Part shown: positions 33,502 through 44,929 of the stretch, piece by piece
Layout: the number at the start of each line of letters is the position of its first letter
Position numbering within the stretch: the first letter of the stretch is position 1
Assembly: GCA_963682025.1 (NCBI GenBank)
Contig: OY821522.1
Coordinates: forward strand, 30,911,009-30,975,008
DNA length: 64,000 nt
Source: Cordilura impudica
Taxonomy: Eukaryota; Arthropoda; Insecta; Diptera; Scathophagidae
Direction of reading: 5' to 3'
Translations under genes and position numbers: made by a program
The notes under the pieces: generated by a model
Database searches by the model: none
Seen by the model: the letters and a program-made list of their open reading frames with translations, nothing else
Told to the model about the DNA's origin: nothing

Positions 33502-33817
33502 ATATATGTTGATTTCATAGGGGTCATTTGTATGGGGGCTAGGTCTGAACATGGACAGCGTTCATCCCATGGTCGATAAAAGATTAAATACCAAATTTTG
33601 TCAAAATATATTCATATTTGCGACCTGCAGTTTGATTACAAGCTTTACATGGACACACAGACGGACGGACGGACGGACGGACATCGTTAAATCGAATCAG
33701 ATAGTGATTCTGATTCGATCGGTATAATTAAAGATGGGTGTAGGTCAAATATTTTTGGTTGTTACAAACAGCAGCACAAAGTCATTATACCCAAACCACA
33801 TAGTGGTATAGGGTATA

Positions 33818-35760
33818 AATACATGCGAGCGGAATGAATGAATGAGCGATCGGACTCGAATTTTTAAAAAATTTTATATTAAATAAATACGTTTTTTAAT
33901 AATTCTGATTAAGATTTTTATAGATCTTGTATTATCAATCTTTCAATATATATGTTTTCGTTACAATTGCGTATTAATAAAACATTTTCTAAATTTATAG
34001 AACTTAATGCATTACGTTGTTTAGAACAAATAAATTTTAAATCGGAAAAATTTTTTTCAGGTAGGTTGTTGGGAAAAACGATAACAGTTTTAGTGAAATT
34101 GTTTTTAGTTCAGGATATATGGCGGGATCTAAATTTTTCCAAAAATCTATAATTTCCGTTCTGCTTGGTGCTTGCACTTCAGTTCGAAGTATTATCAGTT
34201 CTACTTGTACTTGATACATATAGTTGGTAACTTCACATGAAAACGGATTCTTGAAGAGATTCAGTAATGGTTTTATATTTTGAAGATCTTTAAACCTATC
34301 CTCAAAATTATAGGAAAGGGTTTCAAATATAACTAAATGTTCAAAATTTTTAAAGTTATTTTTATTGCCACATATTTGTAAAGTTTTTGGAAAATTTGTA
34401 AAATTGTCGGACTGGATTTGAAGTAGTAGCAAATATAATTTTGTTTTAAAATTTAAAAGAGTTTTATACACTTCATATATATTTTTTCCCTTTCCTTGAA
34501 GTTCTAAATTGAATTCATTAAGCAATGGAGTTGTGTCTGCTAAAAACGCAAGATCTAAAATAAATTCATCGTCTTTTAATAAATAATACTCTTCCATGTT
34601 CTCAGTTTCTAAAAACTCTGTAGTTTCTTCTCTTAGATCAAAAAGCCTCTTAAGGCAATAACCACGGCTCAACCATCGGACTTCGGCGAACATTTTCAAG
34701 TCACTATGGGAAGCATTCTTATTTTTCAAAAATTGTTTAAATTTCCTGTGGGTAAGTGAGTGATGTCCACCGCGTATCTTGTTAATGATTTGTTCTGCAG
34801 TTTTCATGGCAGAGGGCTCAGATAGGAATTTGGATGCGAGGGCGGCTTGATGAATAATGCAGTGAAAATTTTGAACTGCAAAGCCATGTCTTTTCAATTG
34901 TCCAACTAATGCTTCTGTTTTTCCTACCATGACGTTTGCCCCGTCCGTATAGACACTAGTTAGTTTTTTAGGATCTACAATAGATAATAATTTATCGCTG
35001 ACAACATCGAACAGCCCTTTTCCTGTCACGTTATGGTAAAACGTTTCAAGTGAAAACATTGTTTCAAAAACATTTGAGTTTGCATCAACGCACCGAATGC
35101 AAATAACTAATTGGCACATATCATTTATGTCTGTGCTTTCGTCCAAGCAAAAAGAAAAAAAACACAGTTTTCAAGAGTTTGCCTAATGACAGACTCGACA
35201 TAAACTCCCATTTGCATAGCACGTCTGACTAAGGTGAAGCGGGACAATGGAAGTGATTTTATTAAACTTGAATTGCAATCTACGCTTTCAAAAACTTTTG
35301 TTTCACAAATTTTCCATCAGTAAGCGGTCTGCCTTGTTGAACTATATCCAAGCTTATTAAGCTTAATATATCCTTTTTTTAAATTTTTATTTGTCGGTCT
35401 TGGTTTATTGGTTTCCAAATTGGTCAACCATTCCTATAATTTTTCAACAAAAATTTGTTTTTTTTTGAAGCAAACAGCTTTTCTTTTAATTTATTAATGT
35501 CATTATGAAAATAATGAAAACGTCGTTTAAAAACATATATATTGTTTTCCTTAAATGTTTTATTACAAATAAGGCATTGGGGCTTACCAAACACATTTAT
35601 AATCATGAAATATTTTTCGTGCATTGCTTTTATTTTTTTTCAGTGCTTTAAAAAAAATCAGCATACATCCTTACACATCTTCATTCGTCGCTGTTTCAGT
35701 GACGACTAAATGCAAGAGCGTAAGAATACATGTGAGTTGAGCATGAAAAATTGTTATATG
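33818..35760 (-). mobile_element. hAT-type DNA transposon remnant (GTF2IRD2/ZBED-like clade)
   Basis: A transposase reading on the minus strand covers 35624-33950 with a zinc finger, catalytic region and C-terminal dimerisation motif. Terminal inverted repeats and an 8-bp duplication were not found, so the boundaries are approximate. It lies between family B copy B4 and the second BEL/Pao remnant. Confidence 0.65.
33950..35624 (-). pseudogene. hAT transposase, nearly full length, frameshifted
   Basis: 35624-35424 encodes a BED/SPIN-DOC-like finger: CLICNKTF followed by FHYFH. 35330-35147 gives LPLSRFTLVRRAMQMGVYVE in broken frames. The 369-codon open frame (35146-34037) starts with LDESTDINDMCQL, the DUF4371-type catalytic region, and contains TDGANVMVGKTEALVGQL, the FHCIIHQAALASKFL block and VRWLSRGYCLKRLFDL. 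A one-base shift near 34055 restores the hATC dimerisation segment (FSDLKFICSKQRNALSSINL). Genes of this clade cut and paste DNA, and some relatives were domesticated. Lesions near 35150-35430 and 34055 argue for a recent but dead copy. Confidence 0.8.
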
Positions 35761-36170
35761 AAATGAACAGTAATGCTTACGCTCACGCGTTGGTTTTTTT
35801 GTGGTTATTCTCAATCGTGTGTTCATTTCTCTTCACACTAATATATACGCACACCTTTGTGTTGGTTTAGTTTTTTCTATAACATTGTTAGTCACCCTAC
35901 TGTCCGTTTTAGTATTGACATATCCAGTGTGTTTTTATTTTTTATTTTTGCAAATTTTGTTTTTCTTTTAATATGTTTAAATAATACCACATATGAAGAA
36001 AATAAATTTTTTTAATATATTTAGTTATATATTATTGGTTTTATAATATATTTATATAATATATTTATTTAAATATATTTATAATATATTTATATTCGGA
36101 TTTTTTTAAAAGAATTTTTATATTATTATTTAAATTAAATTAATTTATTTTAAAATAAATTCGAACCTAA
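35761..36170. other. AT-rich interval, no feature recognised
   Basis: Long A/T runs and TATATT repeats (36010-36110). No LTR of the downstream BEL/Pao copy could be matched to its 3' side. Confidence 0.4.
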
Positions 36171-37440
36171 GTGCCGGGAACTGCACTTGATATTTTTATT
36201 CGTGATTCGGATACGCTCATTAAACGATATTCGGTATTTAATCTTGAAATTAGTGGGAAAGAATTGGACTTTCTTTGGGAACATGTAAAATCGACATATC
36301 TTACTTGTGTATCATATTTAGAAAATTCGGATGACGCGGAACCGGCGGATGTTGACGCGGCTGAATCAAAATATGAAATCATTTTTAACGCGTACGTTAA
36401 TTGTTTATCTGAAATTAACGAACGATTACACCATAATAAATCCAACGCGACGCCGAAAGAGCAGTCTCAGTCTCCGAGTGTTAACCTCAATTCAGCTGAC
36501 AACTTTTGTCATAATTTAACGCTTCTGCCATGCGATACCGATATTTCTGAGGGCGATTACATTTCGTGGCCCACTTTCAGGGATCTTTTTACAGCGGTTT
36601 ATATCAACAACTCTCGACTTGGCAATATTGAGCGGTTATGCCATCTAGTTCGGAAAACTAGTGGCGAGGCTCGGGAAATCGCTTTGAAATGCCCCCTCAC
36701 TAATCAAGGTTATGATGTTGCGTGGCGCAACTTTAGGGACGCATATGATAATCCGCGTATGCTGGTTAATAACCAGCTAAAATCGTTATTAACCTTCCCT
36801 TTCTTGATAAGTAAGCATCATCGGGATTAAAAACTTTACAACGCGGAATAAACGGTTGCCTTACGGCTATGTCAGTTTATAATATTTCGACGGACAGCTG
36901 GGATCCCATTATTGTATTTCTTTGTATTCAACGGTTACCTTCGCAAACCGTTAGACTGTGGGAACAGAGTATAAAATACAAATCGGCTTTGTCGCTCTGG
37001 AAGGATTTGGACCTCTTTCTGACAGAAAGAGTTCAATCTTTAGATTGTTTACGTGATTTTAGGGGTTCGAAATCTGCCAAAGCGCATCATACCAATGCTG
37101 CTTCAACTTCAACTGCTTCTTGTGTTCTTTCTAAGAATCAAGTTCACTTTTTACGCTCTTGTCATCGATTCAAAATTTTATCTGTTGCGAATCGATTTTC
37201 TACGGTAAAAGTTTCACTGTTATGTCAATTGTCTCTCAAGGACACATGAAGCCAAAAATTTTAGCAGTTCGTATAATTGCTCCATTTGTAACAAGAGACC
37301 TAATACTATGTTACACCGTGAATTACCATCTTCTGGGATTTCTAAGGATACTAATCGGTCGACTTCTGGCGTTAGTTCGGTTTCTGTTTCTCGAGTTTCA
37401 AACTCCGTAAGGCAATCTCATCATCTTCGAATGCCAATCA
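36171..37440 (+). pseudogene. BEL/Pao Gag of remnant 2 (DUF1759 and zinc-finger region)
   Basis: The frame at 36171-36830 contains ISEGDYISWPTFRDLFTAVY, NNSRLGNIERLCHLVRKTSG and NQGYDVAWRNFRDAYDNPRM, the diagnostic DUF1759 blocks. After a frameshift, 36869-37249 continues with STDSWDPIIVFLCIQRLP. In another frame at 37260-37330 a NCSICNKRPNTMLH-type finger is visible, the second metal-binding motif typical of BEL/Pao Gag. At least three frameshifts separate the parts. Confidence 0.8.
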
Positions 37441-38068
37441 TGCCACAGCTCCTACAATCGATTCATCCCTTGTAGTGGAAACACTGGCACTTGTTTTGCC
37501 AAATATTTTGGGTAATTTACCATCATTTACAGTCCACTCGTATTTAAAGGAAAATTTGCCAAACCTTCGTTTGGCCGATATTAATTTTAATGACAGTCGA
37601 CTTGTTGATCTTCTGCTAGGCGCGGATTTATATCCAAAAATTCAGTTGGGAGAAATCCGTCGCAATATTTTGGGCTCTCTACTAGCTCAGAACATTATTT
37701 TTGGCTGCATTATTTCTGGTCTGGTTGTACAACCTCAAGTTCAGGTATATTCTACGAATTTCGAATTTTCAGAGGAAGATTGCCTTAACAAAAACCTTTT
37801 GAGATTCTGGGAACTTGAGGAAACTCCTAGAAGAAAAATTCTGTCTCCATTTGACAAATTTTGTGAGGAAAATTATAAAGCGACTACTCGTCGCGAATCT
37901 GATGGTCGATATATAGTGACTCTCCCATTTAAGCCTGAATTTCCTGAAAAATTATCTTTAGGGACTTCAAGATATGGTGTTATGGGACAATATCTTAGGA
38001 CCGAATCATCTTTACTACGTAGACCTGAAATTAACGAGATGTACGATGACGTCGTTAGGGACATATGA
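37441..38068 (+). pseudogene. BEL/Pao DUF1758 protease tail of remnant 2
   Basis: Contains LVLPNILGNLPSFTV, LVDLLLGADLYPKIQLG, ISGLV and the FWELEE block that begins the Pol linker. The N-terminal aspartic-protease motif (D-x-G) expected upstream is absent, so the protease is inactive. The C-terminal part (FCEENYKATTRRESDGRYIV and TLPFKPEFPEKL) is the standard linker between protease and RT. Confidence 0.8.
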
Positions 38069-38640
38069 GACCCGTATTACCAAATTTTTCATCTGCTACC
38101 TCTTTTTCTTATATACCTCATCATCCGATGGTAAAACTGCAACATAAGGCAACTAAATTGAGAGCTGGTTTCAACGCTTCAAATAGAACTTCTAATGGAA
38201 TTAGTTTAAACGATTGCCTTTACGTAGGACCTACCTTACAAGCAGACTTAGTTCTACATATTCTTAGGTGGCGTGTGTTTAAATTCGTCTTCAATTGTGA
38301 TATTACTCAAATGCATAGGCAGATTCGGGTTGATCATTCCCATACCCCTATTCAACGAATTTTGTTTAGGGATGATTCTCCGACGGAGACTGTAAGGGAC
38401 TATGAATTACAGACAGTGACTTTTGGCATTAAGTGCGCCCCATACCTTGCCATTAGGACGGTATTACAACTCGCGGATTATTCTGAGGATGAGTTCCCTC
38501 TCGCAGCACATATTCTACGAAAGTGCATGTACGTTGACGACGTTTTGACAGGGACTCATGACATTCCGACTGCATTAATGGCTCGTGATCAAGTCTTGCT
38601 GCTTTGGCTTCTGCTAAGTTTCAGCTAAGAAAATGGACTT
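38065..38640 (+). pseudogene. BEL/Pao reverse transcriptase of remnant 2
   Basis: LPHHPM-like and GFNASNRTSNGISLND blocks precede FNCDITQMHRQIRV (first catalytic Asp), TVTFGIKCAPYLAIRTVLQL and the catalytic KCMYVDDVLTG. The frame ends at 38628 after ALMARDQV with a frameshift into ASAKFQLRKWTSNERS. Overlaps the preceding frame by 4 nt, consistent with a single-base change at the joint. Confidence 0.85.
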
Positions 38641-39430
38641 CAAACGAACGGAGTATTTTGAAAGATATACATTTGGACCACTTAGTTGACGCTAAATATT
38701 GACCTTTATAGAATCGTATACTTTAGGAATTCAGTGTAACGCTCAGTTGGACTCATTCTATTTTAGCGTGACTCCTATTTAATTATCGACTATCACGAAA
38801 TTGTTTGATCCTGTAGGTTGATTAGGTCCTGTCATTGTGGTTGCTAAAATTATCATGCAAAAAATTTAGCTTGATAATATAAATGCTTCCAATTTCGACG
38901 AAAGATGAATGGAAGAGGTTTGTAACTTCTTATCATGAGGTAAATACTATTCGTATTCCAAAATGGGTTAACTATTCACTGGAAAATTCTGTTGAACTTC
39001 ATGTTTCTTCTGATGCCTCAGAAAAGGTATACGCGGGGGTGATCTATATTCGAATTCAAGCCTCTAGCGACGAAATTTATACTCACCAACTTTTATCGAA
39101 AACCAAATTAGCCCCAATCAAATCAATTTCTCTACCTCGCTTAGAACTGTGCGGGGCGGTGTTAGCCTCTGAAATTTTGAATACGGTGATAAGTGACATT
39201 GATATTAAAATTGATCTTGGTTAAGGAAAACTCCGTATTCCTGGACCACATTTGTAGCGAATAGAGTATGCCTCATTCAGGAAAATGTACGAAACCATAA
39301 TTGGTATCATGTTCGTCCTGAAGATAATCCTGCAGATTTAGGTAGTTGTGGTACCTCCACTGAGCTGGATAATAGTGAGCTTTAGTGGCATGGTCAAAAA
39401 TGGCGGGTCAAGATAAAGTGCACTGGAATA
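38640..39430 (+). pseudogene. BEL/Pao A17 linker and RNase H of remnant 2
   Basis: LFDPVG followed by a stop, then IRIPKWVNYSLENSVELHVS and SDASEKVYAGVIYIRIQ, then PIKSISLPRLELCGAVLASE (38883-39224). Further on are TFVANRV, WYHVRPEDNPADLGS and LWHGQKW-like remnants. The WTDS segment between is deleted. The third aspartate block (EDNPADL) is kept in a different frame. Confidence 0.8.
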
Positions 39431-40400
39431 TAACGGATCTAAGTAATCTTGACACTGACATTGAGGGTCGGGTTGTCAAAACTCATGCTTCCTTCTTTAC
39501 GGACGTTAAGGGGGAAGATATATATGTGGATATTTGGAATAATTACTCCTGTCTCGATCGAGCTCTTCAGATAATCTCTTATATTTTGAGATTATTTTAC
39601 AATAGTCATCCAGCTCATAGGTCAAATCGTTGTTTGAATTTGGATAAAATGGTTTCTGGTTATGAAATCAGATGAACATAACTGCATTTAGCCATTGTGG
39701 CTCAGAAACATCACTACATAGATGAATATAAATGCCTGCTGGACAAAAAACCGTTAAGTTCAAAGAGTTGGCTTTTTTCGTTGAATTCATTTCTCGATAA
39801 AGACGGTGTGATAAGATTGAATGGTCGCTTGGTTAAATCACCATTCCTTTCATGTACGGAGAAATATCCTATTATTTTACCTTATTCGAGCCGGTTTACT
39901 CAATTGTTAATAGAATTTGTTCTTATGATTTCCATTCATACCGGCCGGGGCGCCTCATATGGGTGGCCTTTGAGAAGCCGGGATCAAAAGTTTTAAACAC
40001 CATTTTCGTAAGGAAGCGCAATCTTTTAAGTGTACTTTTGAATAGCTTTCTTCTGTTCTCGCAAGAATCGAAGCTTGTCTAAATTCACGTCCTCTATGTT
40101 CTATGGCGGATAACCCTCGGGAACCAGTAGCTCTGACTCCTGGTCATTTTTTAATAGGTGGACCAACCCCTGCTCCCCCGGAGACTATAAATGGAAATAT
40201 CCGGAACACGATCTACAGGGAAACGACTTTGTCGTTATCAAGCATTAAAATGTACCTCCGACATCGTGGCGTTTAGGTCGGCTCATAAAAGTTTATCCGG
40301 GAAGTGACGGTCACGTAAGGGTCACAGATATTCGTATTGCTAATGGGGATGTAAAATGACCAATAACCAAACTGGTCATTTTGACTGAATAATTTACACT
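39430..40400 (+). pseudogene. BEL/Pao integrase fragments of remnant 2 (core deleted)
   Basis: 39697-39996 has an integrase N-terminal-like stretch: LFSLNSFLDKDGVIRLNGRL, then a block with YPIILPYSSRFTQLL. After a jump near 40030 the sequence is the C-terminal integrase/DUF5641 border (ARIEACLNSRPL, ALTPGHFLIGGPTP) ending in a WRLGR-like segment near 40280. The D-D-E core between them is missing. Confidence 0.75.
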
Positions 40401-40444
40401 TTTTCTCCGATATTTTCTTTAAATTGTAGAATTCTTACTGGTTC

Positions 40445-40670
40445 ATATGTAGAGTCCTTAATGGCTCAAATTGAAGAGTCCCTACTGGCTCTTATTTATT
40501 TTACAATCAATTTCCCATTGTGGTCCCTACTGGCCTATGGAAAATTGTACGTCGAGGTCCCTACTGGCCAACTTAACTTTAAGTGTTTTGAAAAAAAAAA
40601 AAGAAAATTACGTCGAGGGCCCTACTGGCCAACTTGACTTTAAGTGTTTTAAAAAAAAAAGAAAATTTTT
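40445..40670 (+). repeat. GTCCCTACTGGCC minisatellite in the 3' region of BEL/Pao remnant 2
   Basis: The core GTCCYTAMTGGCY occurs five or six times from 40453 to 40631. The last two copies lie in larger 61-bp tandem units (starting 40549 and 40610) that share ACGTCGAGG, CCAACTT and an A-tract. Likely part of the element's 3' untranslated region or LTR. Confidence 0.75.
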
Positions 40671-41085
40671 TAATAAACTGAATTCAAGCTCACATTTTTA
40701 AACTGAACAACGCCTTATTTTAAGATATTTAAGTTATTTGTTAAAGTATTATTGTTGCAACGTACCTTGATGTTTGGGTTAATTCTTCGTTAAAATCTAT
40801 GAAACTCCTTTTTTATACATCGTTGAAAGGAGTGTTTACATAGATTTTACTAGTAAAACAGTTAATGGTACTTAGATATTGTTCGCCACCTTCTCTCTTT
40901 TATTTTTTAACTTATAAAATCAATCGTTTTGGTACCTTCGTACACTTCATTCTACGCGGAAAACATCACTTGTGCATTTTTAAAGGTACTATTATCCTAA
41001 TAAAATAAAATAGAGGTTTTTTTATTCTAATCAAACCTAAAAATTAAATTGTGTTTTTATTTCTATATATATTTTTTTTTTTTTG
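40671..41085. other. Interval without recognised feature
   Basis: AT-rich. AATCTATG, GAAAGGAGTGTTT and CATAGATTTT form a loose inverted pair at 40795-40855. No coding frame. Confidence 0.3.
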
Positions 41086-41420
41086 CTACATACGCAAACA
41101 CAGTGGTTTCCTTACAGGACGATAGCAAACAAGATCAGCATCAATTGCTCGTGGGGAAACAGTTGGAGCACATAAATTTACTTTCAGATTGATAATGAAC
41201 TCTTTAAGTAACATTTTAAAGGTGTTCATGGGGCCTGAGCCATAAAATGAAATTATGGATTTATTCATTGAATATTTCTTACAAATATTCTTTTCTTTAA
41301 GACCGGCACTAAAATCATCTATTATTATGGTTTTTAAATCTTCATAAAACCTTATTCTTGCCATTATTTTCCAATAACTAAAAGAAAACGCCAAAATCTA
41401 TAAATACTTACAAAACTGAT
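41086..41420 (-). pseudogene. Tc1/mariner-like transposase N-terminal fragment
   Basis: Minus-strand MARIRFYEDLKTIIIDDFSA then GLKEKNICKKYSMNKSIIS looks like the first helix-turn-helix of a Tc1-like transposase, which binds the inverted repeat. The catalytic region is absent: after residue 50 the frame runs into unrelated sequence. A diverged relative of the same segment lies at 52370-52505. Confidence 0.5.
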
Positions 41421-41556
41421 AAGATGTTTTAAATTTTCTTTCACACCTTCCTCTATTTTCATCGTTTTAATCAACTCTGATAAAGAAGGTTTTTAAAAGT
41501 TTCCACTGTTTTGGCATCACTAAAAAAAATAGTTATTTTTTCGTTTATCTATTTTT

Positions 41557-41760
41557 TATACCCCATACGACTATGTGGTCAGGCTATAATTACTTTGTGC
41601 TAATGTTTGTAACAACCAAAAATATTTGACCTAGACCCATCTTGTATTATACCGATCGATAGTCCAAAAATAAACCCTGTGGGACAATTCGCACTCATAG
41701 CCCCCATATAAAGCTGCTTCACAATCTTCACTTAAATCTATAAAAAAAACAAAAACACAT
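41557..41760 (-). mobile_element. Helentron-like family B, internally deleted fragment B7
   Basis: Has the TATACCCC hairpin start and the TTTGTGCTAATGTTTGTAAC block, then jumps from ACCGATCG at 41660 to the AGTCCAAAAATAAACCC interior block and stops near 41758. More diverged than the complete copies. Confidence 0.7.
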
Positions 41761-41799
41761 GCGTTTAAAATAGACTGCATTATATTTTAAATGATGTAG

Positions 41800-42165
41800 G
41801 AGATAATCTCCGTAACTACTCATCTGATTTTAAAAATGTTGGTTTCAATGTTTCCAGTGGTCATTAAAGATGGACATGGGCTATAAATTTTTGTGATATT
41901 TTTAGTGGGCGTGGCACCTCCCACATAAAGTGAACTTTTAATATCGTATATCTATAATATTAATAAGCTGGGTGATTTCTTGTGACTGATGTTTTGCTCT
42001 ACCGTTTTGTCCCGATTTTGACCAAACGTATATTATTTGAAAAGTATTTCCTTTTAGCCGTTTTGCAGATTTACAGATTTTTAAAAGTTTTCCTTTATTT
42101 TGAGTAAATTGCATTTAAAGTTGCTACTAACACATACATAAAATTATACAATACTATGTGTGTGT
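41800..42165. repeat. Dispersed repeat E with GGGCGTGGCACCTCCCA motif
   Basis: Contains GTGGGCGTGGCACCTCCCA (also at 43997-44020 and, modified, at 44090) and a 3' part matching 21310-21443. No coding frame. Typical of non-coding repeats in flies, with identity unknown. Confidence 0.5.
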
Positions 42166-42169
42166 TTAT

Positions 42170-42954
42170 TATACCCTATACCACTATGTGGTTTGGGTAT
42201 AATGACTTTGTGCTGCTGTTTGTAACAACCAAAAATATTTGACCTAGACCCATCTTTAATTATACCGATCGAATCAGAATCACTTTCTGAGTTGATTTAA
42301 CAATGTCCGTCCGTCCGTCCGTCCGTCCGTCTGTGTGTCCATGTAAAGCTTGTAATCAAACTGCAGGTCGCAAATATGAATATATTTTGACGAAATTTGG
42401 TATATAAGCTTTTATCGGCCATGGGATGAACGCTATTGAAATTGGTGAGAATCGGTCCATGTTCAGACCTAGCCCCCATACAAATTACCCATATGAAATC
42501 GACATAAATTGCCATAAGATCCAAATTGTCATATAGATCTTACTCAAATTGGGTTTGTATGCGTTCAATACATCCACTAATGAGTAGTCCAAAAATGATC
42601 CCTTTGACCCCATATAGAGCTGCTTCCCGATCTTCACTTAAATCTATTAAAAAACAAAAATATTGCACTGATTCTTCTCAAATTTTGTTTGTACGTATTT
42701 TTGCAAAATACAAGAGACTTTACCAAACATGATCAGGATCGGTTCAATTTTGGACCTAGTCCCTTTATAGATATAGCATCCGATATGAACTTTTTCATAT
42801 CTGCAGCCAAAAAAATTAATAAAAATCCCACTCAAATTTGGTTTTTGCTTATTTTCAATGTCCAGTTAGTTGGGCCTAAGAGATAGGGTTTCTAAACGCA
42901 TGGTATAGGGTATCGTATAGTCGGTCTAGACCGACTATAATTTTCTTACTTGTT
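42170..42954 (-). mobile_element. Helentron-like/mini-me family B, copy B5
   Basis: Full-length copy in reverse orientation: TATACCC hairpin at 42170, GTCC tract at 42304-42325, palindrome AGTCGGTCTAGACCGACT near 42919-42936, CTTACTTGTT end. Very similar to B2 in opposite orientation, including the TCAACTCAGAAAG-type interior difference, so the two are close sisters. Confidence 0.85.
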
Positions 42955-42991
42955 AAATTTGTTAATGTGTTTGTAATAAAAATGAGTTTGT

Positions 42992-43806
42992 TATACCCTA
43001 TACCACTATGTGGTTTGGGTATAATGACTTTGTGCTGCTGTTTGTAACAACCAAAAATATTTCACCTACACCCATCTTTAATTATACCTATCGAATCAGA
43101 ATCACTTTCTGATTCGATTTAACGATGTCCGTCCGTCCGTCCGTCCGTCCGTCCGTCCGTCCGTCTGTGTGTCCATGTAAAGCTTGTAATCAAACTGCAG
43201 GTCGCAAATATGAATATATTTTGATGAAATTTGGTATTTGATCTTTTATCGGCCATGGGATGAACGGTATTGAAATTGGTGAGAATCGGTCATTGTTCAG
43301 ACCTAGCCCCCATACAAATGACCCCTATGAAATGAACATATATTGCCATAAGATCCAAATTATCATACAAATCTTAGTCAGATTGGGTTTGTATGTATAT
43401 ATTATATCCATTAATAAGTAGTCCAAAAATTATCCCTATTAGACAACTCTTAGCCATAGGCCCCATATAGAGCTGCTTCCCGATCTTCACTTAAATCTAT
43501 CAAAAATCAAAAATATTGCACTGATTCTTCTCAAATTTTGTCTGTATATATTTTTGCAAAATACAAGAGAGTTTACCAAACATGGTCAGGATCGGTCCAT
43601 TTTTCGGCCTAGTCCCCATATAGATATAGCATCCGATATGAACTTTTTCATATCTGCAGCCGAAAAAATTAATAAAAATCCCACTCAAATTTGGTTTATG
43701 CTTATTTTCTATATCCAGTTAGTTGGGGTAATGAGATAGGGTATCTAGACGCATGGTATAGGGTATCATATAGTCGGTCTAGACCGACTATAATTTTCTT
43801 ACTTGT
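42992..43806 (-). mobile_element. Helentron-like/mini-me family B, copy B6
   Basis: Full-length, about 35 bp from B5 in the same orientation. GTCC tract expanded to nine repeats (43126-43162). The AACATATATTGCCAT segment at 43335-43349 is the unoccupied version of the Gypsy insertion site in B4. Ends with the palindromic hairpin and CTTACTTGTT at 43806. Confidence 0.85.
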
Positions 43807-43929
43807 TTTTTATATTGATTTCTGAATTGGAGATAATTGATTAGCATACTTTAAGGGTCTAGAAGTTGCGCTCGAATTTCGAGGGCTGGAATCTGACAGT
43901 ATTGAGTAATAGACTAAGGGACCATTGCA

Positions 43930-44450
43930 AATTCGTGTGATGTCAGCTATTATTACTGTCAGTAGCTATGACAAAAATGGGAAGGACCGGATAAGTGGGC
44001 GTGGCACCTCCCATACAAAGTGATAATGCAATATTATATATCTCGAGTACTATGATAGAGACAGCTTTGCAGGATCGGACCAATGGGCGTTTCACCTCCC
44101 ATACAAAGAAAATAAAAAAAGTGATATCTCGAGTACGTAATAGTAGGAGCATTGGGCCTTTGCGTGAGCCCGTAAATTATTCATGTGCTTAGTCGAACCA
44201 AAAATGGGCATTGCCGGAGCAGTGGGCCTGGCACGTCCTATACAAAAAGCGGCAATCTTGAAACTTTTGACAAGTGCATTAATAAGCAATGTGACTAGGC
44301 GTGAAAAATATGGGCGGAATCGCCAAATTCAAACGTCACCAAAATCAAAAATAAAAAATTGCCAAAACCTGAAATCGAAAAAAAATCGCCAAAAAAACTC
44401 CAAAATCAAAAATGGGCGAAATCAAAAATCGCTAAACTAAAAAATTGACA
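43930..44450. repeat. Tandem ~90-bp diverged repeats, repeat E family
   Basis: Three successive segments contain CCTCCCATACAAAG or CGTCCTATACAAAAAG preceded by TGGGCNTNGCAC (about 43997, 44086, 44222) and followed by ATCTCGAGTAC. After 44330 comes low-complexity AAATCAAAAA/ATCGCCAAAA repetition. Confidence 0.6.
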
Positions 44451-44929
44451 ACCGTTATTCTATATTCAAGGCCATGTCCATGTTCTTCTCATGGGCAGCT
44501 ATATGTAGCTATATGTATGTTCCAGAGTAGGAACGCCGAAAAATTTGATAATTATTGCACCGAATGAAAAAACAATAATATTGTATGTCAGCAAGCACTG
44601 AAATAAAAAAAATATAAAATAAAATATTTTGATTGCACAATACAAACTTCGTAGGAAAAATTGATTGTCAAATAAAACATGTCAATAAATCGCGGTAAGT
44701 CGTAGCGAAGGGCGACAGGGCATACTAGTATCATATAAACTTGATTTTGGAAAGAACTGCAGATATAAATATCTGAAACGTTGAATGTGATTTTTTTTAT
44801 AATTTATTATTTTACAAAAAAATATATCTTTTAGGGTTTCATTTTGTAACTTCTGCATTTGCGTTTATTGTTGAAATTTTAATTTTAGGAATTCATCTCA
44901 AATTTTGTTTGCACAATTTTTAAACGTTT

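Larger units (their letters stand above)
22357..33817 (+). mobile_element. Helentron-like/mini-me family B, copy B4, split by the Gypsy element
   Basis: Left half 22357-22823 carries AACAAGTAAG and the palindromic hairpin. Right half 33506-33817 carries the TTTGTATGGGGGCTAGG block, five GGAC repeats and the GGGTATA end. Removing the Gypsy element and one ATAT gives continuous family B sequence, as in B6 around 43335-43350. Copy B4 therefore predates the Gypsy insertion. Confidence 0.85.
36171..40400 (+). mobile_element. BEL/Pao LTR retrotransposon remnant 2
   Basis: Gag (DUF1759), zinc knuckle region, DUF1758 tail, RT, A17/RNase H and pieces of integrase in the usual Pao order on the plus strand. 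The protease active site and the integrase catalytic core are deleted. Numerous stops and frameshifts break every domain. No LTR pair was identified. Its sequence is less AT-rich than the flanks, as expected for former coding DNA. Confidence 0.85.

Noticed and set aside
33818..33870. Possible hAT terminal inverted repeat around ATGAATGAGCG
   Set aside because: No matching inverted sequence or 8-bp duplication could be found near 35640-35800.
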